NCBI RefSeq assembly: GCF_016086655.4
Contig: NC_052138.2
Span: 2,108,001-2,172,000 of the forward strand
Source: Lepeophtheirus salmonis
Lineage: Eukaryota > Arthropoda > Copepoda > Siphonostomatoida > Caligidae
DNA: 64,000 nucleotides
Reading direction: 5' to 3'
The translations under genes were made by a program, and so were the position numbers. Below the pieces are notes generated by a model that did no database searches, was not told the DNA's origin, and was given only the letters and a program-made list of their open reading frames with translations. Below are positions 23,560 through 35,365 of this stretch, one piece after another. The stretch's first letter is position 1. The number at the start of each line of letters is the position of its first letter.

Positions 23560-24165
23560 ATAAAGTATAAAGCCTCAATACGGCCTCTGAACCGGAAGCA
23601 GGCTCTTCTGACCTTCTCATTGTCCATCTTGCCGAATACCTCCTTGATGGAGTACATCAGGCTGGCCTTGGTGCTATGGGGATGTCTTTTGGTATGTCTC
23701 TCGACATAGCCCCAGACAAAATAGTCCAAAGTATTAAGGTCGGGAGAGTTAGGAGGCCACAAATCCTTGGTTACGACGTCATAACAGTTCTCGGTTAACC
23801 ACTGCATGGAGATTTTGGACATTGTTTGGACTTATTGTTCTCTCATGGCAGCCCAGATCCCGCCATGGCCTTCATGGACCTGGTAGGGTTATCCTCAACC
23901 ATCTTCTTCACCTTGTCGACAAAGTCGGTGTCCCTGACCTTCCTGTCGGCGCCCTCCTCCTTGGGTGCCCTCTTTATGGTGGCATCAACATCCCAGGTGT
24001 CCTCTAGCTTCTTACGGATGCACTGGACAGTCTGTGAATTCACTCCTAATGTTGAAGCAATCGTTGAGTTGGAGATTTCACCTCCATTATTAAGCAATGC
24101 CATGACTACAGCGGACCTCGAAAGCTCCTCGTTCCCCTTATAGCTCTTTATCTCCTCATATGATG
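23560..24165 (-). mobile_element. Tc1/mariner relic, family 3, core deleted
   Basis: Minus strand. The N-terminal HTH portion reads NSTIASTLGVNSQTVQCIRK, then DFVDKVKKMVEDNPTRSMKA. At about 23820-23845 it jumps to the C-terminal part: ISMQWLTENCYDVVTKDLW, PPNSPDLNTLDYFVWGYVER and CFRFRGRIEAL. The first two catalytic acidic regions are missing and the third-Asp region is retained. I did not find clear terminal repeats. Inactive. Confidence 0.75.
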
Positions 24166-24933
24166 ACGGATGATGTTAACTGAACTACGTATCGTCAGCT
24201 GACAAAAATAGCTTTCCTATTTGGTACCCGGTTTTTTATTTGATAATGTCGTCTTCAAGTGATCAAGGTTTAAAGTAGGCGATAATTTGATCCCCGCTCC
24301 CTGTACTTTAAAAGAATACCTCAAGTTACATTCATTGAAATAATTAATTTCGAACTTGGAGTTTCTGTATTTTTTATTGTGTGTTCATATTATTTCTCCA
24401 CAATTTTTAAAATGAATTATATATTATATAATTACATTTATATTTGATAATATTGAAATACTAAATAGTATTTTATTCGATATAATATTGTATTACAAGC
24501 CTTGCTAAACATTTATATATGATAGCCAAAATAGATATTATTCAAATAATAAGGTAATATAGGTATATGGGTAATTCCATGGATAGACTGTTTAAGGTAT
24601 CTTCGTACTCCAATGGCAATAATATATTATTTATTTAAATAAAACCCATTTTGCAAACCTGGAAGTAAACCGTCTTCCTATTTCTCAGTAGGGAGTCATA
24701 AAAAAATCGATTAATCAGTCTGTCGGCAGTTTATATAGAAACATCAATGTATATTTTATCTTTTTTTTAAATCAAGAAGACATAATGTACTAACATAGAA
24801 AGACAGACCATAAAGAGTTCTCCGGTTCTGTAAAAAGAAAACAAAATAAATATAACACACTCATTTTTATGACGTTACGTTTCTAAATTGAATCATTATT
24901 AGGAGTGAAGTGTAGTTTTTTATATGTACTAAT
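24166..24933. other. Intergenic, no recognisable feature
   Basis: AT-rich DNA without a supported gene, RNA or repeat. Confidence 0.5.
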
Positions 24934-25259
24934 AGGTGAAGTCAAAAATTTTAAGCGTTTTATTGCTTTATTTTAACAATGAAATTAGGATAGTTAGGAT
25001 ATTTGGATGCAGATAGTTCCAAATGGTTTTCTGGCTAATATTTAGTTTCTGGGCAATGGAATAAATGCTCATATGCCGGTCCAATTGGACCTTTTCCAAT
25101 ATTTAATCAACATTTTAGACGTACATATTACCAGCACGGAATCATTGGAACCACCACTTTTTACTTGCACAAAAAAAAACCGGGATCCCACCTCGCCTTT
25201 TCACCTTGGTCGTAGTGATACTGAAGAATTCATTGAATTTTCTATTTTTTTACTTCCAT
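24934..25259 (-). mobile_element. Second core-deleted mariner relic
   Basis: Minus-strand homologue of 2324-2652. It has the ATG at 25259, the N-terminal and HTH remnants (GPAYEHLFHCPETKY region in shifted frames), and the same jump to 'catccaaatatcctaact' and the AAGCGTTTTA / ACTTCACCTATTA end. The shared junction shows that the two copies descend from one deleted progenitor. Confidence 0.7.
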
Positions 25260-25509
25260 TTTGGAACCCTGTGACGCGCAACTGTTTTCATCAACCACAA
25301 AACAGCAAATGAACCTAATTATTGCTCTCATTTCTTTGTTTGCAATAAGTTCATACGACGTCAGTGAGCATGCAATAAGTGCTTTTGAGTTTAACAGATC
25401 AAAGTAATTTGCTTTTCTTTCGAAGGTAGCTCTTTTTTTTCTTCGTAAATGTAAAAAAAATAAAAATAATAACTGCTGTATGAAACTTTTCATAACCAAC
25501 CAATCATTT

Positions 25510-25890
25510 TTGATGTTGTTTTTTATTATTCAATTTTTTTGATGACTTTTTTTATAAAATATATATATTTTTGATGATTTTTTTCTGTAACAGAATTTTT
25601 TTGTGATATTTTTTGATGCTTTTTTTATAAGACAGTTTTTTAATGATATTTTTTTAATGAACCTTTTTCATATATATGACAATTTTTTTGTAATATTTTA
25701 TAAATGAACATTTTTTTATTGACTTTTTTTATAGAAGTCACTTTTTTCATGACCTTTTTATTATAAAGGGAACATTTTTTGATCACATTACAATTTTTTT
25801 ATTATATAATTAATAAAAAACACTTTTTTGATGACCTTTTTTATAAAAAGACTATTTTTTTGGATGACCTTTTTTGTAGTACTATAAAGA
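25510..25890 (+). repeat. T-rich minisatellite
   Basis: About ten degenerate 30-40-bp units of the form GATGACC(T)n ATAAA(A)GACA(T)n. The clearest units are at 25830-25880 (TTGATGACCTTTTTTATAAA). Confidence 0.6.
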
Positions 25891-26072
25891 CGAAGTTTTT
25901 GGATTAACTAAAAATTAATATAAACAATTAGTGTTTTTCTGTTATTGAATATGCTACTTTTTGACACCAAAAAAGGTATTACAAATTTAACTTGCGTTAC
26001 ATCAAACTTTCTGACGGATATCCCATTTTTCCCCAGTTGTGGGTTTGAACAAAATTCCTTACCACCGTTGGA

Positions 26073-26354
26073 ATGACCCCGTATGGCCATAGTAAATGGA
26101 AGAGAGGCAATTGCTTTCCTTCAAAACGTAGCCAAATTTGGTCAATAATTATGGTTCTACGCTTATGTATATTTACAACAGTCACCTACATATTTTTCAA
26201 AAAGGATTGGAAACAGGAGATAAAAGGTGTTGAAATCCCAGGATCACATAGAAGTGCTAAGGGCCTCACTAAAGAAGGAAAAAATAACCCAAGGTTCCAT
26301 CAAATAAAAGAAAATTCTTATTCAAATAATGATGAGAAATTCATGTCTGAGTAA
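26073..26354 (+). CDS. Doubtful 93-codon frame or internal exon
   Basis: The frame opens at an ATG at 26073. Its second half is hydrophilic and protein-like (GVEIPGSHRSAKGLTKEGK and NSYSNNDEKFMSE). An AG at 26205 after 'catatttttcaaaaag' could be an acceptor, and CTGA|GTAAGT at 26350 is a strong donor motif, so an internal exon is as likely as a gene. No family is recognised and no partner exon is seen. Confidence 0.2.
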   Translation: MTPYGHSKWKRGNCFPSKRSQIWSIIMVLRLCIFTTVTYIFFKKDWKQEIKGVEIPGSHRSAKGLTKEGKNNPRFHQIKENSYSNNDEKFMSE

Positions 26355-29020
26355 GTAGTCTTCAGGATCAAGAGCTCCTTGGAGTTCTCACGTTAACATC
26401 AATGCGTTTCTGGCATTACCAACAAGAAACAGCTCTTGAATGTACGGACATACATACAGTGATGTCAATGCTAACTAATCCGTGAGAAAAAAGAACCTCT
26501 TCAAACAACTGGAAACAAACTCCTGATTGTAATTGACCTCTGATACCGTTACGTTCAAGGTAGATGTAACCACCAGAGGTGTACGGGGAGCAATGCTATA
26601 GCCTTGCTATATACAGGGGATCAATGCCGTAAATACGGGGGGACTAAGTGGCTCCCACCAACTGAAATATAAATTAAAATTATACTAGAACTGCAGAATT
26701 TTGGCTACAGTTCGGATACTCTTGTGGTAAATAATCGTATATTTTTAAATACATTCCCCTAATCTTTGACTACTGAGGGTCAGGGATGCCACTACCTCCT
26801 TTTTTGGGGCCACAATCAACCCCTTTCCCCAACAAAAAAAGTTTCTAAAATGATGTATATTGTATACAAGTTGCAACATGTAACAGCAAATTGTACATGT
26901 GTTAATATCTTCGTCTTAAAATGCATTATTTAATTACAATATTGATCTTTCCAATTACTAACTATACATTGATACGATCATTTCATTTTGATCTATTCAA
27001 ATTACGTGGTTATGATGTATTTATGTGTAATATAATTGCGGGTATTTGATGTTTATAATATGCCACAGACTACAGAATATTTAAGTCATTTGCATTAAAA
27101 TAGTCAAAAATGTCAGCATTAATACATGGAATATTCAATTATTGCATGATCCTTATCCCACGTACTTTAAATAAAAAAATAATCAGTTCAAATATGGGCT
27201 TTAATGAATAAAAAAAGGTATAAAAAATTCAGGAATAAATCAATTAAAATGTGATCTCAGACTAGATCACTCCCAAAGAAAAATGAAAGTAACAGTTCTA
27301 GAATTAGAGTGTTTTTCTTAAATATAGTACTTCGTAGAAAAGAGTATTAAATAATAGTATTTTTTCTAAATGTCCCTGGTTAATTTTGTATAATGACCCA
27401 TTTTTTCTGTCACACCTATTGAATTTCTCAACCATTTATTTACACTCTGTATAGTGTAACCAACTGCCTTTTCCTCAACATAAAAGAGAGTAAAATATGT
27501 TTAAAATTAATAAAAGGACGTTGGCCAAGTAGAACGTCTACCAATTCGAATATTTAAATATTCCGTATTAAAAAGATGGGATATTCCTTATAGGATTTAA
27601 ATTCAACAATGTTCAAGATAAGATCCAAAAGCATTTAAATTGATAATGTAGAAAATAATATTGAGGTTGGACGACAATAGAAGATTCATATTTTTACTCA
27701 TTTTATTCGATAAAAAATAGTAATTTTATTCTATTAAAAGCCTTTCAAATAATACTTTTTCCCCTTAAAAGCACATCTATCAGTTATAAGAGCTAACTCT
27801 AAAACAGAACGCCTTTTTAATTTTCCCACAGTTGCTCACTTGGACAATTCTGACCGACAATTATCATCTTTAAACAAAAGCTCTGGAAAGAGATATTTAA
27901 AAATTGCCTGGCAGTGTTGCATTTCAAACTTAGATTTTCGTTATTTATGGAATTTAAACGTACCAAAAGGATATTAAAACTGGGAAAAGGGGGGAGAGGG
28001 CATTTAAGGCAGTAGAGGGGTGTGATTTATATTCCTTTCCTATAAAATAATTAGATAATTTTATAATTTTTTTATTTTAAAATGTATAGATATTTAAATA
28101 GATGTATAATAACCCTTTTTGGTATTTGTTCACATATAGCCTTCCCTCATATAGCACATATATATAGAATCTGAAAGACTGGGGAGGGAATGCGCCCCTT
28201 TCGTACCCCCTCCCCCTCAGATAAAAAGTCTGTGTCTATGGGGGCAAATTTGGATTTGAAATAAATGTATTTCTCCAATTCAATTTGACAAATATTTACA
28301 AAAATAGATTTGTGTATCAGAGCCTGCTTGTCATTTGTCATATTCTGTCCCCTAGGCATTACAAACATAATTTTATGTATTGGAATTCTATAGCACGTTC
28401 TGACCTTTATTATATTTTAGTATAACTTTTATTCAAAAAGACACAGAAAAAAGACACAAAATCAGTTTGTAGTAATTAGGTAATATGTCTTTCCAACCAA
28501 GGAATGATTGTTTAATTATAATTGTTCACAGCAGCTTAACAAGAGCTCATTTGAATTAAACATATACACAATCAGATAAGTAGAAAATCGACAGCTGGTG
28601 ACAAAATACAATGTACTTTGAAGTAAGTACCTTTTTATGATTCAATAAATACATAATGAGGAGGAATCCTAATTTGAAAAAATAAAAGAAATTTATCATA
28701 AAGATCCCGTGTAGTTTTTAGAGATGAACACAGGATTGATTTTTTCAGCTGACTATATTTGAGAACAAATAAAAGAAAAAGAAAACAATTATAGTATTTA
28801 TTGATTTATAAAAACGAAGAAGAAAGGTATCAAGAGAATTGAAATAATGGAATGGTTTGGTGGGTGTGGCGACCCATAGGTCATTAACAACGGTAGGCGT
28901 CAAATTCATGATGGATGAGAGAGAAGAGAAAAGAAATAGAAAAGAGGCACCGGAGAAAAAATATATCATAGGTCCCGAGCTACTAGCTCTTGACCTACAA
29001 GAGTAGATATTCTAAAACGC
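26355..29020. other. Intergenic upstream of the Hox3-like gene
   Basis: No coding region is supported. A G/C patch at 26760-26835 resembles the ends of the dispersed GGGG-containing repeats. I looked for miR-10 or miR-993 cores on both strands and found none. Confidence 0.5.
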
Positions 29021-29032
29021 GCGAGCGCTCGC
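29021..29032. promoter_or_regulatory. CpG palindrome upstream of the Hox3-like gene
   Basis: GCGAGCGCTCGC is a perfect 12-bp palindrome 136 bp before the start codon. It lies within a short CG-rich island (ACGCGCGAGCGCTCGCCGG) in otherwise AT-rich DNA. Its position suggests the proximal promoter; this is inference. Confidence 0.35.
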
Positions 29033-29167
29033 CGGTCAATTAATCCATAATATTGTTCATGATTTGAAACTCTCTGAACATTAATTCAAAAACCGTGTCA
29101 CAGTCAAGTGCTTTCATTCCAGGCTTAAGGAATTGTTTTATTGTTTTTTTAAAGTGTTGAAGTCATT

Positions 29168-30052
29168 ATGTTTCAGAGTGAACGTTCTTCTGCAGAGTTC
29201 TTTGAGGGTAAACCTATTGATACAAATTGTGCCTCAGAGACGACGTATAACCAGTCTTACTATAATAACAACACGAGCTACGCATCTTATGGATCCCTCC
29301 AGGATCCTAATCCCTACTTCCCTTCCTCCAACAACCCCGTGCCCAACTATTACAGTACCAACAATACGCAGCCTCACAACCATTACAACAACTTTGATCC
29401 CCAATCGCACCCCGGAGCCAACTACTATTGGAATCAGTGTGATCCCCAGTCCTATAACAACTACTGGTATTCACATCCCACTACTCAAAACCTACACACA
29501 CAACATCAGGAGACGTATGAACATCCCTCTCAGCAAAATCCTCTCATGGACTCATCCATCCCGGATATTTCCTCCGAAAGCAACAATCCGATTAGTAGTA
29601 GTACAACACCGCCCCTGACCCTCTTTCCTTGGATGAACGTATCACGGGTAGGAAAATCCCCTTCCGCATCCCCAATCAGCTCCTCCTCCGAATGTTCATC
29701 ATCCATGATCATCCCAGAAGGCAACAATCTTAAAGAGTCCTCCACCTCGAATAAGCGTCCCAGAGCAACATTTAGCTCATCACAAATCGTTGAGTTGGAA
29801 AAGGAGTTTCATTTCAATAGGTAAGAGGCTTATTCTCTGGGTTTTTTAGACCTAATATTTAATCATACATACATAAGTCTATCAATGATAATATTATCCT
29901 TTCTTAACATTAGGTATCTTTGTGGACCAAGACGAAAGGAGATGGCTAAGAACTTGTGTATGACGGAAAGACAAATTAAAATTTGGTTTCAAAATCGTCG
30001 CATGAAACAAAAGAAGGAAAAAGTGATTTATCGACCAGATTCCATGAATTAA
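29168..30052 (+). CDS. Hox3: Hox3-class homeodomain transcription factor (Hox3/zen-like)
   Basis: A nuclear DNA-binding patterning factor. Two exons, 29168-29820 and 29914-30052, join to 263 codons. The ATG at 29168 has A at -3. Residues 1-150 are rich in Asn, Tyr, Ser and Pro and of low complexity. An FPWM hexapeptide (Exd/Pbx interaction motif) lies at 153-156 and the homeodomain at about 195-254. The homeodomain includes QIVELEKEFHFNRYLC, then PRRKEMAKNL, then TERQIKIWFQNRRMK. Gln50 and Asn51 are present. The combination VELEKEFHFNRYLC with a following EMA points to Hox3 rather than Hox2/proboscipedia. Oddities: Gly at homeodomain 28 where Arg is usual, a 93-bp intron inside codon 24, and only nine residues after the homeodomain, much shorter than many Hox3 proteins. 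No other Hox gene lies in the window. A possible ATTAAA poly(A) signal lies near 30186. Confidence 0.93.
29821..29913 (+). other. Intron within the homeobox
   Basis: The donor is AATAG|GTAAGAGG and the acceptor TTCTTAACATTAG|GTATC. Removing 93 bp restores FHFNR-YLCGPRR across homeodomain residues 24/25 (phase 2). Without splicing the frame stops at the first intron codon, so retention would give a protein lacking helices 2 and 3. Confidence 0.92.
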
Positions 30053-31189
30053 TGCCTCCACTATTTCTACATATTTCTCTCGTTAGCTAAAAGAAGAAGA
30101 AAAACCATATCATACATTCAGTTTAACAAATTATATATTGATATTTTGCAAAAAAAAAAAAATTATACTTTTATATCTACGAATATTAAATATGATTAAA
30201 ATAATTATATGTGTTAATGACAAAAAAAAACCAAGTATTAATCAGTGTTTCCAGATTTGAATAATATCTATATTCGCCAACTCTACGCTGCTCATATAAA
30301 TTAATCAATAAGCACTATGAATATATGTATTTTCATGACAAATTTAATGTACAAAAATTGACGGATATATGACCTGTCAACACTAAAGCAAGCACGTATA
30401 ATTTCCTCCAAAATTGAATCTAGATTACATTTGTTGATTATTCAACTAAGTATGTATATTCTGTTTCTGTTAATATAATAGTCTGTTTTGTCCCTTGTGG
30501 TTACTGCAAATTACACTTGAAGGTTGCAAAATAATGTATGATTGTCACTTGAACTTCCAATACATTGAACTTAATTGCAATTATAAAGAGTTGTCACATT
30601 CAAATACACCTATACGAGCGAAAAAAGGAGGTCCGCTCATTTTTAATTGAGAGGGAGCGAGCTCAGGATTTCTTGAGCGAACGCTCAATTGAAATACCAT
30701 TTTGGAGTCAAATAGTGTCCCCTAAATCAAATGAATGTTTATAACTATAGTTAGCAACATTCTCGAGTATTTCATTGATTCCCAGAAATTTGAGCATAGA
30801 ACCTATAATAAACCGAAACAGGCTCAAAAATATTGGGTTGTATGTATTTATGATTTTTTTTTGTCAATGGGACATTTCTCATTATATTCATTCAAAATTA
30901 TTTTTGTGTTGATCCACAAATATCCATCATATATTTCTGAACTAAATTATTGTTGAAGGGATTTTGTCCTCTTAAGGAATCCAAGCTTTTAATACCTATT
31001 TAAAATACCGAGTTGTGCAAAAGTTTTAAGACAATATTTAAAACTGAATATCCCATCGTATGCTAGAATGATTTTATCCTTTTTCCTTTCAAAAATGAGG
31101 CCGGAGTCTCCTGTTTTTGTTTACGTTAAATTAAAAAAATAGAGTTTATTACCATATGGCAACCTTGCTTTCCGTTGGAATACCCCCAG
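30053..31189. other. 3' flank of the Hox3-like gene and intergenic DNA
   Basis: It includes the probable 3' untranslated region up to about 30200. At 30610-30690 there is an unusual CG-containing patch with repeated GAGCGA / CGCTC words. No gene is supported. Confidence 0.5.
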
Positions 31190-31345
31190 AAGCGGTCTTT
31201 GTGATCTGGATCCACTGTATTATAGTAGCTGGTGGCAAGTAGAGTTTCCGGCCTGCGTAATCCGATAACCAAATGTTGGGACATTAAAGGACTTTGTCAA
31301 TGAGGAGTGGGATGCTTTGTCAGATACCTACATACATAAAAAAAC
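31190..31345 (+). mobile_element. C-terminal scrap of a Tc1/mariner transposase
   Basis: The plus-strand frame reads DLDPLYYSSWWQVEFPACVI, a stop, then PNVGTLKDFVNEEWDALSDT. This resembles the third-Asp region (LDPLDY..W..VE) and the following helix of a Tc1/mariner enzyme. No N-terminal part or terminal repeats are seen. Confidence 0.5.
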
Positions 31346-32011
31346 ACTTGTGGGTATACCCTTCCTCGAGGATCTAATCGAGTGATACCTCTATTATCCA
31401 TGGTGGAGTGTATCATTACCCATAGGTTTGGTATAAGTCCCAAGGCGTCAGATATGCTAATTGTTCTTACGATGAGATGAGAAAATGAGTTTAAAGTAGA
31501 GGCTATAATAGTGAAGATTCTCACGATAATTTATAATATACATTTAAAAGGACTTTTCTTCCTGTAGGTCTGAACACAACAGTCGTGAGATATGTACTTT
31601 TAAACATTTTGTTTTTTTAATTTATAAAGGGGATTTCTACCCCACCTTTTCGTAACTTTGTAAATCTTTCATTCGTTTTTAAATAACTTTGAGAAAACTC
31701 CGTTTTTCATTAATTTGTTCATTATCTTTAGTTGGATATGTTGAAAAAATAACAATTATTTATATATTGTGATGAGAAAGTTGGAATAAACTATATATAT
31801 ATATATGATATCATAAAATATTTTGGATATTTAATCTATACAAAAGTATACATAATTGTTTAATTCGTTCCTTATAGTCTCAAAACTTTTGAACGGGCCA
31901 TTACCTTCAAGTAACTCATATTTTTTCAATTTGGCTTCACTTATGTGCTTTTGCTTATAATTTAATTTTAGAGTTTTAATTTCTCCAGACTTATATTCTT
32001 ACCCAGTTTTC
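31346..32011. other. Intergenic, no recognisable feature
   Basis: AT-rich, with a short (TA)n run at about 31790-31806. Nothing else is supported. Confidence 0.5.
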
Positions 32012-32868
32012 TACCGGGTGGTCCATTGAAATCGGAGCACTTACTAATTCAATAATTAATCAAAGTTGAATCATTGAAATTAATTTATATTTCAATGTTT
32101 GAAAGAATAAACAGTTAGTTACAATGCAATACAAAACAAATCAAAGCTACCTAGCTGACGTACGAGACGAGAAAAAACACCCTTGAACGTGATTGACGAA
32201 TTTCCATTCGCGTACTCTAAGCAGTTCGGCGTCTCCAGGACCACTCTTGAACACCTTCAGCAAAGTCCAAAACGTTGCAGAGGAATAAAAGGGTATCAAA
32301 AAGGCCAAACAGGATCTGGAAGAGTAAAGAAAAAAGCCCCGGGGATTCCTCTCAAGTCCATAAGGGACCATGCAAGAGATCTCGGGTCTTCACACCTGAT
32401 TGTCCAGAGATCTATCAAAAAAGTGGATGGAAAAAGCCTACTGAGGGTGGATAGTGCACTTTTGACACCAGCAATGAAATAAGCCCATCTCATTCGTTGC
32501 AAGACTTTTTTGACTGAGTCATTGGAGGTTTTTTTTTGTTTTGTTTTTTTGCCAACCCCCTTGACTACGCCTTTTGAGTGCATATCAGGAGAAAGGGCTG
32601 CAGTGCCCGTTATCCAAACATTGAGGAACTCAAAGCCACTTTCAGCCAGCACTGGGATGCCATGCCAGAGGACAACATCCGTAGAGTGTGTCGTGTCTAC
32701 TGCAGCAGCACGGATACACTCATTGACGCTAAGGGCGGTCACATTAGAGAACATGACACACATTTACTTATAGTATTAATGTTGTTAAAATTAAATAGTT
32801 AAATAATAAATAATATCCTGTTGAAGTTTAAAATTCAAAGTGCTCAGAATTTAATAGACCACTCGGTA
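32012..32868 (+). mobile_element. Family 1 copy G, best-preserved ends
   Basis: 857 bp including flanking TA on both sides. The terminal repeats are TACCGGGTGGTCCATTGAAA on the left and the inverse of TTTAATAGACCACTCGGTA on the right. Frames encode NVIDEFPFAYSKQFGVSRTT and the HTH LGSSHLIVQRSIKKVDGKSL, ending LLTPAMK. After the family junction (TTGACTGAGTC then a T-rich stretch) they encode the C-terminal KATFSQHWDAMPEDNIRRVC. Frameshifts at about 32265 and at the junction make it inactive. Confidence 0.85.
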
Positions 32869-33299
32869 TTTGGGAATTGTTATCAACATCTTTTTCTATT
32901 ATTTTCCATCTTGAATTTGATATTTAAAAAAAAAATTCTCTCGGCTTTTCTTCAATAACAACCCCATTTGAGCTTCAGAAAAGAGTTGATTGATGCTATT
33001 ACATTGAATAAATTATGTGGATGAATAAAAATGAAGAATTTTAATCTTATTACTACATGATGGCTTCTAAAGATTGCGAATCACACTGGACTGTCTGGTC
33101 AAGAAATACTCTATAACAAAAAGACATAAACCAAGTGGCAAAACAAAAACCCGTTTGCTAGTGGCGGTGAGTAGACATAAATATTACAATATAACTAGAG
33201 TTGTATAAAATATGAACTGACACACGTGCACGACTTTTTGTTGTTGCAACTTGTACATTATTTAGTAATTTTTAGAGAGAACAAATATATGTATAAAGT

Positions 33300-33500
33300 A
33301 ATAGCTGATTGAGAGTAATAAGGAGGGTTTGCGCCTCGGAGGTTATATGTGATAGTTTTTGTTGGACTCAGAGTAATCCCAACATAATGTTATTCAATGT
33401 GTGTATATTTTAGCTCCCGCGTTTTTTAGGAATGGGTAATCTAAAGAAGGAATTTTCTTTTCCTTAGCTGATGTCATTGTTATTTCACTCCTGGGTAGTG
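33300..33500 (+). repeat. SINE-like dispersed repeat, copy 2
   Basis: 'Aggagggtttgcgcctcgg', TTGTTGGACTCAGAGTA and 'tctaaagaaggaattttc' match 34553-34800. Confidence 0.5.
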
Positions 33501-33509
33501 CAATTATTT

Positions 33510-33990
33510 TCCAACTTTTTTTTTTTTGGGAAAAACTTCAATCATTAAATTTTTCGTAGAAAAATTTCAAAAATCCATAGGATTTCCAAAAAAATTAAAT
33601 TTTTCGGGAAAAAATATCAAAAATCTATAGCTATTCTCAAAAAATTAAATTTTGAGGGAAAAAAATTAAAAAAATTCAGAGTAGTTCACAAAAATAGACA
33701 TTTTTAGTAAAAAATTTATAAAATAAAATTTCAAATGTAATTTTTTTTTTTTGAAGAAAACTTCAATCATTAAATTTTTCGTAGAAAAATTTCAAAAATC
33801 CATAGGACTTTCAAAAATAATAAATTTCAAATATTAAATTTTTCGCAAAAAAGTTTCAAAAATCCATAGCTGTTCAAAAAGAAACTGAAATTTTTTGTAA
33901 AACAAATTTCTAAATTTCAAATTTTTGAAAAAAAAACTAAATAATTAAATTTTTCGGAGAAAAATTTCCAAAATTCACAGCTCTTTACTG
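33510..33990. repeat. AT minisatellite body
   Basis: About nine degenerate units of TTTTTCG(G/T)A, AAAATTTCAAAAATCCATAG and CTATTC with two nearly identical longer lines (33530-33570 and 33755-33810). It has the same vocabulary as 13020-13440. Confidence 0.65.
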
Positions 33991-34489
33991 ACTAATGAAC
34001 TAGCAGACGTAGTTCTACTTTTTCTTCTCTTGAATTATACCTTTAACTCCAAACTAGCTACAACAAAGTTATTTTGCTATAAAATGTAGCAATTTTAATT
34101 GACAATGCACTGACAATTATTTTGTCTTTATTGTCTATTTCCATACTTCTTACTGTGACCATAAATAATCTTCATTCCAAGTTTGTACAAAATTGATCGG
34201 TAACTTTTGCCGTAATCCTGATAAATAACAAACAAATAAGGGCGAAATCATAACCTAGAATACTGTCTAAAAGCGTTTTTAGTATACACTCACACCCTTG
34301 CAACACCTTATTGCATGATCTGATGTGATCAATATTGAAAGAGATATACTTAGTTTTTAAAAAATGGCGGCAAATACGAAATTACTTTTTCCCAAACCTA
34401 ATATACATATATTTTCTCTGCACTAATGCTGTTTTAATGCTTCTTTGCATCAGTTATTATTTTTCTCCCCTAAAAATCATATAACAGGC

Positions 34490-34930
34490 AGCTGATATTA
34501 ACAAGGGTCTTAATTCAGCTGTGTAATTATGTAGATACGTTGTTTATTTTTTAGCTGGCCCGTTAATTTGTATTTGGTAGTCTAAAGAAGGATTTTTCTT
34601 TTCCTTTGCAGTTGTCCTTATTATTTAACTCCTGAGTAGTAAACATCCTTTCCTAAATAGATTCAATATTATTCAAAAGCTGTTTGAATGTTCGTGTGTG
34701 CTCATAAAAGACGGAGCGTAACCCTGAGGATTTGTTGCAGAGTTTTAAATGTAAGTCCTTGTTGGACTCAGAGTAGAATTGGGGATCGACATCGGAGTAT
34801 TTCTAGCAAATGTCCTTGTTTATATCCTTTTCTCCTTCCTCTCTTGTCACAGCTGATTGTAGCTAATCTAATGGAACGTAAAAAGCATTATTCTTCCTCT
34901 CCTACAAAACATTATTCAAGTTGTTAGGGT
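34490..34930 (+). repeat. SINE-like dispersed repeat, copy 3
   Basis: The longest copy of this repeat. It contains 'ggtagtctaaagaaggat', CGGAGCGTAACCCTGAGGAT, 'taagtccttgttggactc', GATCGACATCGGAGTATTT and 'agctgattgtagctaatc'. Copies at 10335, 33300 and 49625 (inverted) share these in order. Confidence 0.55.
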
Positions 34931-35365
34931 GTCCATGTTAATTTTTGGTTTCTTTTTTTTTTAACATGCCCCTTCTAAACTGGATTTTAATCATTGACCA
35001 TAATATATCTAACTCTTGTCTTCTCCTCAAGCATCTTTTTTTTTCATTATAGACTACTCAAATCTACTTATACCTTAATAATTGGTCACAAAAAAATGAA
35101 GAAAAAAAGAAAGAGTGCCCGAACAGTTAACTAGTTAAGCTTAAACAAAGGACATAACTAATAAACACAACACAATTCAAAGTAAACTCTACATACATGC
35201 ATGTACCATACCCAATAATAAATTTAATAAAGCATCATATAACAGCGGTAAATTGCTATGATATACGAGTTCAATTATATTAACAAATTTAAAGTTATGA
35301 AATTGAATACCTAGTCAGGGCATCGTGAATATAAAGTAGTTGTAAAAAATATACTTATATTTTAA

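Noticed and set aside
29133..29745. Long alternative frames overlapping Hox3 exon 1 on both strands
   Set aside because: They are shadows of the biased Asn/Ser/Pro codons of the Hox3 exon; only the 29168 frame reads into a homeodomain.
28000..31500. Hox-linked microRNA (miR-10 or miR-993)
   Set aside because: I searched both strands by eye for their mature cores and found no match in the flanks of the Hox3-like gene.
32296..32763. 155-codon minus-strand frame over copy G
   Set aside because: It is antisense to the family 1 transposase remnants, whose recognisable peptides are on the plus strand.
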